This document shows, piece by piece, positions 8,329 to 17,498 of a stretch of 64,000 nt of DNA (positions are counted from its first letter, which is position 1; each line of letters begins with the position of its first letter). The position numbers were made by a program, and so were the translations under genes. A model generated the notes under the pieces. It saw only the letters and a list, made by a program, of their open reading frames with translations, made no database searches and was not told the DNA's origin. The DNA is from Streptomyces sp. R21 (GTDB taxonomy: Bacteria > Actinomycetota > Actinomycetes > Streptomycetales > Streptomycetaceae): positions 8,896,501 through 8,960,500 of the forward strand of contig NZ_CP163435.1 of assembly GCF_041051975.1 (NCBI RefSeq), written 5' to 3'.

Positions 8329-9195
8329 CTAGAGCGCCCGGAAAAGGCCCTCCTGGACGACCGAGACCAGCAGGCGCCCCTCCAGGTCGTAGATCCGCCC
8401 GCGGGCCAGGCCGCGTCCACCCGTCGCGATCGGGGACTCCTGGTCGTACAGGAACCACTCGTCCGCCCGAAACGGCCGGTGGAACCACATGGCGTGATCG
8501 AGCGAGGCCATGTCGAAGCCGCGCGGACCCCACAGCGGCTCGACGGGGATGCGCACCGCGTCCAGGAGGGTCATGTCGCTCGCATAGGTGAGGGCGCAGG
8601 TATGCACGAGCGGGTCGTCGCCCAGAGGACCGACGGCGCGCATCCACACCGCGCTGCGGGGTTCGGCGTCCTTGATCTCCTCGGGGGTCCAGCGCAGCCG
8701 GTCCGCATAGCGGATGTCGAAGGGCTGACGCCGGGCCATGCGCTCCAACGCTTCGGGGAGCGTGCCCAGATGTTCCTTGATCTCCTGCGTCACCGTCGGC
8801 AGCGACTCCGGATCCGGGACCTCGCGAGCGGGCGGCAGCTGATGCTCGAAGCTCCCTTCCTCAGGCTTGTGAAAGGAGGCGGTCAGATTGAAGATCGTGC
8901 GGCCCTGCTGCACGGCGGTGACCCGCCGGGTGGTGAACGACCGCCCGTCCCGCACCCGTTCGACCTGGTACACGATGGGCACGCCCGGCCGTCCCGGGCG
9001 CAGGAAGTACGCGTGCAGCGAGTGCACCGGCCGGTCGCCATCCGTGGTGCGGCCGGCGGCGACCAGGGCCTGGCCCGCCACCTGGCCGCCGAAGACACGT
9101 TGCAAGGATTCCTGCGGGCTGCGGCCGCGGAAGATGTTGACCTCGATCTGCTCCAGGTCGAGCAGATCGACGAGCCTCTCGGCTGGGTTCGTCAT
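8329..9195 (-). CDS. tesB: acyl-CoA thioesterase II
   Basis: 288 residues of double hot-dog fold. VFGGQVAGQALVAAG followed by VHSLHAYFLRPG is the N-terminal TesB signature, and SLDHAMWFHRPFRADEWFL the C-terminal one with the conserved Asp and His region. It hydrolyses acyl-CoA to free acid and CoA in the cytosol. Start chosen at ATG 9195 because AGGAGA lies about nine bases upstream; ATG 9204 would abut it. It follows the helicase gene on the same strand by 19 bases, so the two are probably cotranscribed. Confidence 0.9.
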   Translation of the reverse strand: MTNPAERLVDLLDLEQIEVNIFRGRSPQESLQRVFGGQVAGQALVAAGRTTDGDRPVHSLHAYFLRPGRPGVPIVYQVERVRDGRSFTTRRVTAVQQGRTIFNLTASFHKPEEGSFEHQLPPAREVPDPESLPTVTQEIKEHLGTLPEALERMARRQPFDIRYADRLRWTPEEIKDAEPRSAVWMRAVGPLGDDPLVHTCALTYASDMTLLDAVRIPVEPLWGPRGFDMASLDHAMWFHRPFRADEWFLYDQESPIATGGRGLARGRIYDLEGRLLVSVVQEGLFRAL

Positions 9196-9214
9196 GGGTT
9201 GCATTCTCCTGTGC

Positions 9215-11728
9215 TCACAGCTGGCCGACGTCGGTGACCCGGATGATCGCCCGGCCCTCCGCGTCGGAGGCGGCGAGGTCGACCTCCGCGCTGATGCCCC
9301 AGTCGTGATCACCGTTCGGGTCGGCGAAGGTCTGCCGGACGCGCCACAGGTTGTGCTGTGGCTCCTCGGTGATCAACAGCAGCTTGGGGCCGCGTGCGTC
9401 GGGGCCGGTGCCGAGGTCCTCGTACTCGTCCCAGTACTTGTCCATCGCCTCGCCCCAGGCGTCGGCGTCCCAGCCGGACTCGGCGTCCATCTCGCCCAGC
9501 TCGTCGACGTGGTCCAGGGCGGCGAGTTCGACGCGGCGGAACATGGCGTTGCGGACCAGGACGCGGAAGGCGCGTCCGTTGGAGGTGACCGGCTTGACCT
9601 GGTCGGCCTTCTCCTGGGCCTCCTCGGCCGTCATCTCCTCGGGGTTGGCGAGCTGCTCCCACTCGTCCAGGAGGCTGGAGTCGACCTGGCGCACCATCTC
9701 GCCCAGCCAGGCGATGAGATCCTCCAGGTCCTCGGACTTGAGGTGGTCCGGGACGGTGTGGTCGAGGGTCTTGTAGGCACTCGCGAGGTAGCGCAGCACG
9801 ATGCCCTCGGTGCGCGCGAGCTCGTAGTGGGAGACGAACTCGGTGAAGGTCATGGCGCGTTCGTACATGTCGCGGATGACGGACTTCGGGGAGAGCGGGT
9901 GATCGCCCACCCACGGGTGGCTCTTGCGGTAGGTGTTGTACGCGTGGAAGAGCAGCTCCTCCAGAGGCTTGGGGTACGACACGTCCTGGAGGCGCTCCAT
10001 GCGGTCCTCGTACTCGACGCCGTCCGCCTTCATCGCCGCCACGGCCTCGCCGCGCGCCTTGTTCTGCTGGGCCGCCAGGATCTGCCGCGGATCATCCAGC
10101 GTGGACTCGACGACGGACACCATGTCCAGCGCGTACGAGGGGGATTCGGGGTCGAGGAGGTCGAACGAGGCGAGCGCGAAGGTCGACAGCGGCTGATTGA
10201 GCGCGAAGTCCTGCTGCAGGTCGACGGTAAGGCGCACGATGCGTCCGCTCGCGTCCGGCTCGTCGAGCTTCTCGACGATGCCGCCGTCGAGGAGGGAGCG
10301 GTAGATCGCGATCGCCCGCCGGATGTGCCGCAGCTGCTGCTTGCGCGGCTCGTGGTTGTCCTCCAGCAGATGACGCATCGCGTCGAAGGCGTTGCCCGGC
10401 CGGGCGATCACGGACAGCAGCATCGTGTGCGTCACCCGGAAACGCGACGTCAGCGGCTCCGGATCGGAGGAGATGAGCTTCTCGAAGGTGTTCTCCGTCC
10501 AGCCGACGAAACCCTCGGGAGCCTTCTTGCGTACCACCTTCCGGCGCTTCTTCGCGTCGTCGCCCGCCTTGGCCAGCGCCTTCTCGTTCTCGATGACGTG
10601 CTCGGGCGCCTGCGCGACCACGAAGCCCGCCGTGTCGAAGCCGGCGCGTCCGGCACGACCCGCGATCTGGTGGAACTCCCGCGCGCGCAGCGTCCGCACC
10701 CGGTTGCCGTCGTACTTCGTCAGCGCCGTGAACAGCACGGTGCGGATGGGGACGTTGACGCCGACGCCGAGGGTGTCCGTACCGCAGATGACCTTCAGCA
10801 GGCCGGCCTGGGCCAGCTTCTCCACCAGGCGGCGGTATTTGGGCAGCATGCCCGCGTGGTGCACGCCGATGCCGTGCCGCACGTAACGGGAGAGATTGCG
10901 GCCGAACTTGGTGGTGAAGCGGAAGTTGCCGATCAGCTCGGCGATCTGGTCCTTCTCCTCCCGCGTGCACATGTTGATGCTCATCAGCGCCTGCGCCCGT
11001 TCCACGGCCTGCGCCTGGGTGAAGTGCACGATGTACACCGGGGCCTGCTTGGTGGCCAGCAGCTCGGTGAGCGTCTCCGTCAGCGGAGTCAGCACGTACT
11101 CGTAGGACAGCGGGACGGGGCGGGTCGCCGAGCGGACCACCGCGGTGGGGCGGCCGGTGCGCCGGGTGAGGTCCTTCTCGAACATCGCGACGTCGCCGAG
11201 TGTCGCCGACATCAGGATGAACTGAGCCTGCGGCAGTTCCAGGATCGGGATCTGCCAGGCCCAGCCACGGTCACCCTCGGCGTAGAAGTGGAACTCGTCC
11301 ATCACGACCTGGCCGACGTCGGCCTGCTTGCCGTCGCGCAGCGCAATGGAGGCCAGCACCTCGGCGGTGCAGCAGATGACGGGCGCGTCGGCGTTCACGG
11401 AGGCGTCGCCGGTGAGCATGCCGACGTTCTCGGTGCCGAAGATCTTGCACAGCTCGAAGAACTTCTCCGAGACGAGCGCCTTGATCGGCGCCGTGTAGAA
11501 GGTGACCTCGTCGCGGGCGAGCGCCGCGAAGTGGGCAGCCGCGGCGATCATGCTCTTGCCCGAGCCGGTGGGCGTGGACACGATCACGTTCGCGCCCGAG
11601 ACCACCTCGATCAGTGCCTCCTCCTGGTGCGGATAGAGGGTGAGACCACGTTCCCCGACCCACGACTCGAAGGCTTCGTAGAGGGCGTCGGGGTCTGCGG
11701 TCTGCGGCAGCTGATCGATGAGGGTCAC
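9215..11728 (-). CDS. DEAD/DEAH-box helicase with C-terminal DUF3516 (Ski2-like)
   Basis: 837 residues. Walker A STPTGSGKS lies at about residues 51-59, motif II is VVMDEFHFY (DEFH box), motif III MSATLGD, motif V GTDTLGVGVNVP and motif VI QIAGRAGRAGFD. The second half is the long DUF3516 region found in actinobacterial Ski2/HelY-like helicases. Likely an ATP-dependent RNA or DNA helicase; the substrate is not established here. GTG 11728 begins the conserved VTLIDQLPQ; the frame stays open upstream but that extension lacks helicase features. Ribosome binding is weak (GGAGG about 17 bases upstream). Divergent from the membrane hydrolase gene at 11874. Confidence 0.88.
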   Translation of the reverse strand: MTLIDQLPQTADPDALYEAFESWVGERGLTLYPHQEEALIEVVSGANVIVSTPTGSGKSMIAAAAHFAALARDEVTFYTAPIKALVSEKFFELCKIFGTENVGMLTGDASVNADAPVICCTAEVLASIALRDGKQADVGQVVMDEFHFYAEGDRGWAWQIPILELPQAQFILMSATLGDVAMFEKDLTRRTGRPTAVVRSATRPVPLSYEYVLTPLTETLTELLATKQAPVYIVHFTQAQAVERAQALMSINMCTREEKDQIAELIGNFRFTTKFGRNLSRYVRHGIGVHHAGMLPKYRRLVEKLAQAGLLKVICGTDTLGVGVNVPIRTVLFTALTKYDGNRVRTLRAREFHQIAGRAGRAGFDTAGFVVAQAPEHVIENEKALAKAGDDAKKRRKVVRKKAPEGFVGWTENTFEKLISSDPEPLTSRFRVTHTMLLSVIARPGNAFDAMRHLLEDNHEPRKQQLRHIRRAIAIYRSLLDGGIVEKLDEPDASGRIVRLTVDLQQDFALNQPLSTFALASFDLLDPESPSYALDMVSVVESTLDDPRQILAAQQNKARGEAVAAMKADGVEYEDRMERLQDVSYPKPLEELLFHAYNTYRKSHPWVGDHPLSPKSVIRDMYERAMTFTEFVSHYELARTEGIVLRYLASAYKTLDHTVPDHLKSEDLEDLIAWLGEMVRQVDSSLLDEWEQLANPEEMTAEEAQEKADQVKPVTSNGRAFRVLVRNAMFRRVELAALDHVDELGEMDAESGWDADAWGEAMDKYWDEYEDLGTGPDARGPKLLLITEEPQHNLWRVRQTFADPNGDHDWGISAEVDLAASDAEGRAIIRVTDVGQL

Positions 11729-11873
11729 GGACCCATCTTGCCTGTCCTCCCGCTCGATGGGGGAATCGGATGCTCGTCCGAAGATCACGAACGCTACGCT
11801 GTGGCGCCGACGACGTGTCAGCGTGCGCGGGCAACTGGACAGCGGGACAAGCGGAATGGGGCGGGGTACGGCG

Positions 11874-12668
11874 ATGATGGGACCAGCACACTCACTGTCG
11901 GGAGCCGCGGCGTGGCTCGGCGTCGGCGCGGCGGCTGCCGCCGCCGGCCACACGATGCCCTGGCCGGTCCTCCTGGTCGGCGCGCTGATCTGCGCCGGTG
12001 CGGCGCTCGCCCCCGACCTGGACCACAAGGCGGCCACCATCTCGCGGGCCTTCGGGCCCCTCTCGCGGGGACTGTGCGAGATCGTCGACAAACTCTCGTA
12101 CGCCGTCTACAAGGGGACGAGGAAGCCCGGCGACCCGCGACGCTCCGGCGGCCACCGCACACTGACGCACACCTGGCTGTGGGCGGTGCTGCTCGGCGCG
12201 GGTACCTCGGTCGTGGCGATCACCGGCGGCCGCTGGGCGGTCCTGGCCATCCTCTTCGTCCACATTGTGCTCGCCATCGAGGGTCTGCTCTGGCGGGCGA
12301 CCCGTGGCTCCAGCGCCGACGTCCTGGTCTGGCTGCTGGCCGCGACGAGCGCGTGGATCCTGGCGGGAGTGCTGGACAAGCCGGGCAACGGCTCCGACTG
12401 GCTGTTCACGGCACCCGGCCAGGAGTACCTGTGGCTCGGGCTGCCGATCGTCCTGGGCGCGCTGGTGCACGACATCGGGGACGCGCTGACGGTGTCCGGC
12501 TGCCCGATCCTGTGGCCGATCCCGGTCGGCCGCAAGCGCTGGTACCCGATCGGCCCGCCCAAGGGCATGCGGTTCCGCGCCGGCAGCTGGATCGAGCTCA
12601 AGGTGCTGATGCCGGCGTTCATGCTGCTCGGCGGAGTGGGCTGCGCGGCGGCGCTCAACTTCATCTGA
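11874..12668 (+). CDS. membrane metal-dependent hydrolase, YdjM/DUF457 family
   Basis: 264 residues with several membrane helices. The family marks are the early Asp/His motif APDLDHK and the RTLTHTWLW and VHDIGDALT segments, which bear the metal-coordinating His/Asp residues. YdjM proteins are inner-membrane proteins of uncertain chemistry. Adjacent ATGs at 11874, 11877 and an upstream one at 11856 compete for the start; the conserved part begins around MMGPAHSLSG. It is divergent from the helicase across 145 bases. Confidence 0.8.
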   Translation: MMGPAHSLSGAAAWLGVGAAAAAAGHTMPWPVLLVGALICAGAALAPDLDHKAATISRAFGPLSRGLCEIVDKLSYAVYKGTRKPGDPRRSGGHRTLTHTWLWAVLLGAGTSVVAITGGRWAVLAILFVHIVLAIEGLLWRATRGSSADVLVWLLAATSAWILAGVLDKPGNGSDWLFTAPGQEYLWLGLPIVLGALVHDIGDALTVSGCPILWPIPVGRKRWYPIGPPKGMRFRAGSWIELKVLMPAFMLLGGVGCAAALNFI

Positions 12669-12700
12669 GCGGGCGGCTCGGCCGCACACCGGCGGTCCGT

Positions 12701-12781
12701 GCCTGCCGTAGAGGCCATGCCTCCCGCAAGGCCTTCGCCTCCGGCAAGGCCCCCGTCTCACGTAAGGCTTTCGCCTCACGC
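12701..12781. repeat. imperfect 18-bp tandem repeat, about 4.5 copies
   Basis: Copies start at 12701, 12719, 12737, 12755 and 12773 (partial), pattern GCCTCCCGCAAGGCCTTC with changes. The array sits directly downstream of the L31 stop codon and fills the space between convergent genes. It does not form a strong hairpin by eye. Confidence 0.7.
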
Positions 12782-13042
12782 GCTGTCGTTGTCGGCTTTC
12801 TCGCCCGTTCCGCCGTACCGTCGCTCGAACTGGGCGATCCGTCCCTCGGAGTCCACCGTCCGTGCCTTGCCCGTGTAGAAGGGGTGGCTCTCCGAGGAGA
12901 TCTCCACGTCCACGACCGGGTAGGTCTCGCCGTCGTCCCAGTCGATGGTCTGCTTGCTGGTCGCGGTGGACCGGGTGAGGAAGGCGTAGCCGGCGGCGCG
13001 GTCACGGAAGACCACGGGGCGGTAGTCGGGAAGCTGGGGCAT
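12776..13042 (-). CDS. rpmE2: type B (zinc-independent) 50S ribosomal protein L31
   Basis: 88 residues: DYRPVVFRDRAAGYAFLTRST and SSESHPFYTGKAR are the type B L31 signature. The zinc-binding CxxC of the other L31 form is absent, marking the C-minus paralogue that normally replaces the zinc form under zinc starvation and is repressed by Zur. Here only 42 bases separate it from the DUF5709 stop upstream, with no recognisable Zur box in that gap, so it may be read from the DUF5709 promoter instead. Confidence 0.92.
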   Translation of the reverse strand: MPQLPDYRPVVFRDRAAGYAFLTRSTATSKQTIDWDDGETYPVVDVEISSESHPFYTGKARTVDSEGRIAQFERRYGGTGEKADNDSA

Positions 13043-13084
13043 GAAGGCTCCTCGGGTGGGAGTGGCGGGGCGGGGTCGGCGGCG

Positions 13085-13555
13085 TCAGCCGGACAGGGAG
13101 TCCTCGTCGACGATGTGCATCGCGGCCTCCTCGGCCGACGCGGCGGCGCCGTCGATGCCCACGTCGGTGGCGATCAGCCCGCTCTCCTCGTCCTCATGGG
13201 CGCCCTCGTTGGGTGCCACGAGCCGACCGGAGCGGGAGGCGCCCACTTCGTTGTCCAGGGGTTCGCCGTCGGTGCCCTCGCAGTCGCCGATGCCGTCTCC
13301 GTCGGAGGCCGCGATGTCGGGCAGCTCTTCCGCCAGGCGTTCCTCCAGGGTCTCTCCCCGGTGCCCCTCGGCCGCGGTCACGCCGGAGCGCTCCACCGCC
13401 CATGGGCGGTCGGGTGGCGACCAGCCCCGGTCCAGAGGGTCGTCGACACCATCGGCGACCAGGGTGTCCTCGCCGTCGAGCAGCCCCGAGTCGTCCTGCA
13501 CTTCGGAGCCGTCGGGCTGATAGACGTCGTCTCCCCATCCGTCGGCGCTGTCCAC
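13085..13555 (-). CDS. DUF5709 acidic hypothetical protein
   Basis: 156 residues, highly acidic and probably soluble. YQPDGSEVQDDSGLLDGEDTL and the segment DPLDRGWSPPDRPWAVERSG are the pattern I associate with DUF5709, a Streptomyces family of unknown function. GTG 13555 is chosen because AGGAGG lies six bases upstream; the frame remains open further up but without conserved character. It precedes rpmE2 on the same strand. Confidence 0.78.
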   Translation of the reverse strand: MDSADGWGDDVYQPDGSEVQDDSGLLDGEDTLVADGVDDPLDRGWSPPDRPWAVERSGVTAAEGHRGETLEERLAEELPDIAASDGDGIGDCEGTDGEPLDNEVGASRSGRLVAPNEGAHEDEESGLIATDVGIDGAAASAEEAAMHIVDEDSLSG

Positions 13556-13587
13556 GGGTACCTCCTGGTGGTGGGGCGGGCCGAGTC

Positions 13588-13606
13588 CCGCCGTGCTCCA
13601 CGGCGG
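13588..13606 (-). other. perfect hairpin in the 5' region of the DUF5709 gene
   Basis: CCGCCGTG-CTC-CACGGCGG forms an 8-bp GC stem with a three-base loop, ending 22 bases before the Shine-Dalgarno of the DUF5709 gene. It could be a 5'-UTR structure or a terminator for transcription arriving from the anti-sigma gene. The rest of 13607-13801 shows nothing I can name. Confidence 0.5.
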
Positions 13607-13801
13607 ACGCGGGTACCGCTCGGCGCAGGCGGCGACCTCGCGAACCGGATGGTTGCCAGGTGCTCCCCGAGCCGGTGCCCATACCCAGCCTTCCACCCCC
13701 TTTCGGCACCGCGCAACGCCAGAGCACCCATGGGACGCGCCGACCACGTGGACGGCGGTGCCGGATCGGCGCCGAGTCCGGTGCGGGGGCACGAGCGTGG
13801 T

Positions 13802-14446
13802 TCAGTCCGCCAGGTCGGCGCTCGACCACACCTGACCGGCGTCGTTCACCAGCTCCACCCGGTCGATCGTGGCCGTCGCCCCGTAGGTGATCCAGGTGGC
13901 CCGTCCGGAGGATGGGGTCCACCACTGGCCCGCGTCGTGGCGGGTGCCGTCCTTGAGGACCAGGCGGCAGCGGTAGTGGGTGTCGGGAGGACTGTCGGTG
14001 ATCTGCATGACCACGACCCGATGGTTGTCCACGTAACTCGGCTCGACGGTTCCCACCGTGGATCCGCCGCGGCTGACGAGCAGGGCACCGTGATCACTCG
14101 CGGTGACCGACGACGGCGGGTTCTGGTCGGCGATCGTGGTGGCGACCGCGCCGAGACCCACGCCCATAGCCGCGGCCGCGGCGACCAGCAGGGGGATGCG
14201 ATGCGAGCGGCGCGGGGCAGGTCTGCGGACCTCGATGCGGTCGAGGACCCTGGCGTCGAAACCGGCCGGGGCGGCGACGGTCGGTGCCGCCGGCAGTACC
14301 GCGTCGACGGCCCCCGAGATCTCGTCGTACACCGTCCGGCAGGCCGGGCAGGTGTTGAGGTGGCCGAGGAGCGTCGACTGCTCGTCGGGAAGGGTGCCGA
14401 GGGCGAGGGCGATCAGTTCGTCCTCATCGGGGTGGTGGTCCGTCAC
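13802..14446 (-). CDS. membrane anti-sigma factor with zinc-finger-type N-terminus
   Basis: 214 residues. The N-terminal cytosolic part has the ZAS pattern HLNTCPACRTVYDE (His-x3-Cys-x2-Cys), one membrane helix (IPLLVAAAAAMGVGLGAVA, about residues 84-102) and an extracytoplasmic C-terminal domain with anti-sigma K-type features (VLKDGTRHDAGQWW). It should hold the ECF sigma factor at the membrane until a signal arrives. It overlaps the sigma gene by 23 bases. Confidence 0.88.
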   Translation of the reverse strand: MTDHHPDEDELIALALGTLPDEQSTLLGHLNTCPACRTVYDEISGAVDAVLPAAPTVAAPAGFDARVLDRIEVRRPAPRRSHRIPLLVAAAAAMGVGLGAVATTIADQNPPSSVTASDHGALLVSRGGSTVGTVEPSYVDNHRVVVMQITDSPPDTHYRCRLVLKDGTRHDAGQWWTPSSGRATWITYGATATIDRVELVNDAGQVWSSADLAD

Positions 14447-15017
14447 GGCTGTCCTCCTTCAACGAGGCGCGCAGCCTGCGCAGGCCGGTGCGGATGCGGG
14501 TCTTGGCGGTGCCGAGAGGGATCTGCTCGTGCTGTCCCACCTCGGCCGCGGTGCAGCCGCCCAGGACGGCGAGGGCGACGGCGCGTGCCTGCTCGATGGG
14601 CAGGTCACGCAGGCGGGCGACGGCGTGGCTGCTTTCGATGGCGGTCAGTGCCTGTCGTTCGGGGCCCTCCTCCTCGAGTGTCACGTCGATCAGCCGCTCC
14701 AGTGTCTCCGCGAGGACGGGGGTGGCACGGCGGGCCCGGACCGCGTCGATGGCGGCGTTGCGGGTGATGGTCAGCAGCCAGGTCAGCACCGAGGCGCGCC
14801 GTGCGTCGTAGTTGCCCGCGGCACGCCAGGCGCGGACGAAGACCTCCTGGCTCACGTCCTCCGCGAGGCCCGGCTCGCGTGTCACGGAGAGCGCGAGGCC
14901 GTACACCGCGTTCTGGAAGCGGCGGACGAACGCGACCGATGCCGCCTCGTCGCCCAGCGCGAAGCCGGCGACGAGTGAGGCGTCGTCGGTCCGGTCCGCA
15001 CGAGAGAACAGCTCCAC
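14424..15017 (-). CDS. ECF RNA polymerase sigma factor (SigK/ECF19-like)
   Basis: 197 residues. Region 2 runs from FVRRFQNAVYGLALS through AEDVSQEVFVRAWR to ITRNAAIDAVRARR; region 4 is LPIEQARAVALAVLGGCTAAEVGQ with the recognition helix GTAKTRIRTGLRRL. The pairing with a ZAS anti-sigma and the sequence resemble the SigK/RskA group. GTG 15017 is the likely start. Its promoter-like element ends ten bases upstream of it, so the mRNA would be nearly leaderless. Autoregulation is likely, because the same promoter pattern serves the divergent lipoprotein gene. Confidence 0.9.
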   Translation of the reverse strand: MELFSRADRTDDASLVAGFALGDEAASVAFVRRFQNAVYGLALSVTREPGLAEDVSQEVFVRAWRAAGNYDARRASVLTWLLTITRNAAIDAVRARRATPVLAETLERLIDVTLEEEGPERQALTAIESSHAVARLRDLPIEQARAVALAVLGGCTAAEVGQHEQIPLGTAKTRIRTGLRRLRASLKEDSRDGPPPR

Positions 15018-15026
15018 ATCTCATTG

Positions 15027-15055
15027 GTACGTCCGAAACGGCCGGAGGGATTGCG
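15027..15055 (-). promoter_or_regulatory. ECF-type promoter for the sigma/anti-sigma operon
   Basis: On the minus strand CGCAATCC (15055-15048) is followed after exactly 16 bases by CGTAC (15031-15027). The identical elements and spacing occur in the opposite direction at 15077-15105. The predicted start is near 15020, at or just before the GTG of the sigma gene. Confidence 0.65.
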
Positions 15056-15076
15056 CAGAGCGGCAGACAGGGGCTC

Positions 15077-15105
15077 CGCAATCCGTTCGTCCTCCCCGTT
15101 CGTAC
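15077..15105 (+). promoter_or_regulatory. ECF-type promoter for the COG4315 lipoprotein gene
   Basis: CGCAATCC (15077-15084), 16 bases, CGTAC (15101-15105): a mirror copy of the promoter at 15055-15027. The predicted start is about 26 bases before the lipoprotein ATG. Confidence 0.65.
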
Positions 15106-15137
15106 AACCAACCCGGGCAGAGAAGGGACGGAAGATC

Positions 15138-15656
15138 ATGAGCAGAAGCGGGATCGCAGTGGCCGCCTTCGCATGCGCGGCCGTACTGGGACTGGCGGGG
15201 TGCGGGGGTGGCGGCGGTGGCAGCGGAAATGGCACGAGCGGTGGTGGTACGGCCACGGCATCGGTGGCCAGGGACGCGTCCGTGGTCAAGACCGCCAACT
15301 CGTCGCTGGGGGACATCCTCGTCGACGGCAGCGGGCACACGCTGTATCTGTTCACCGACGACGGCAAGAACACCAACTCGATGAACTGCGACGCGAGTTG
15401 TCTGAAGCTGTGGCCGCCGGTGGAAGGCAAGCCGTCGGCCGGCTCCGGTGCCGACGCGAAACTGATCGCCACCACGAAGGGCGACAAGCCGCAGGCGACC
15501 TACGCCGGACATCCGCTGTACTACTACGCCAACGACAAGGCCGTCGGCGACACGAACGGCCAGGGCATCGACAAGATCTGGTACGTCCTCGACTCCGGTG
15601 GCAAGGCGATCACCAAGTCGGCCGACACCGGCAGCGGCGGTGGTAATGGCTACTGA
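15138..15656 (+). CDS. secreted lipoprotein with COG4315 repeats
   Basis: 172 residues. A lipoprotein signal peptide ends in LGLAGC; the Gly/Ser-rich linker precedes two copies of the lipoprotein repeat (HTLYLFTDDGKNTN...CLKLWPPV and HPLYYYANDKAVGDTNGQG). The family is extracytoplasmic and of unclear function. It is the divergent partner of the ECF sigma gene and shares its promoter pattern, so it is the most likely direct target and may belong to the stress that releases the sigma factor. Confidence 0.88.
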   Translation: MSRSGIAVAAFACAAVLGLAGCGGGGGGSGNGTSGGGTATASVARDASVVKTANSSLGDILVDGSGHTLYLFTDDGKNTNSMNCDASCLKLWPPVEGKPSAGSGADAKLIATTKGDKPQATYAGHPLYYYANDKAVGDTNGQGIDKIWYVLDSGGKAITKSADTGSGGGNGY

Positions 15657-15679
15657 GCGTGTCTGGGGGCCCGAGCGCG

Positions 15680-15714
15680 CTCCGGGGGCCGCCGCGACGC
15701 GGCGGCCCCCGGAG
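15680..15714. terminator. bidirectional hairpin terminator
   Basis: A perfect 17-bp inverted repeat (15680-15696 with 15698-15714, starting CTCCGGGGGCC) fills the gap between the convergent lipoprotein and ABC exporter genes. No U-run, as is usual in Streptomyces. Confidence 0.9.
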
Positions 15715-15716
15715 GG

Positions 15717-17494
<1,778 letters not shown>

Positions 17495-17498
<4 letters not shown>

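Noticed and set aside
13043..13084. Zur box before rpmE2
   Set aside because: Looked for an AT-rich TGAAAATGATTTTCA-like palindrome; none is present in this short gap.
8888..14767. Very long open frame (1959 codons) on the plus strand
   Set aside because: It runs antisense to TesB, the helicase and later genes; it is a high-GC shadow frame with low-complexity translation.
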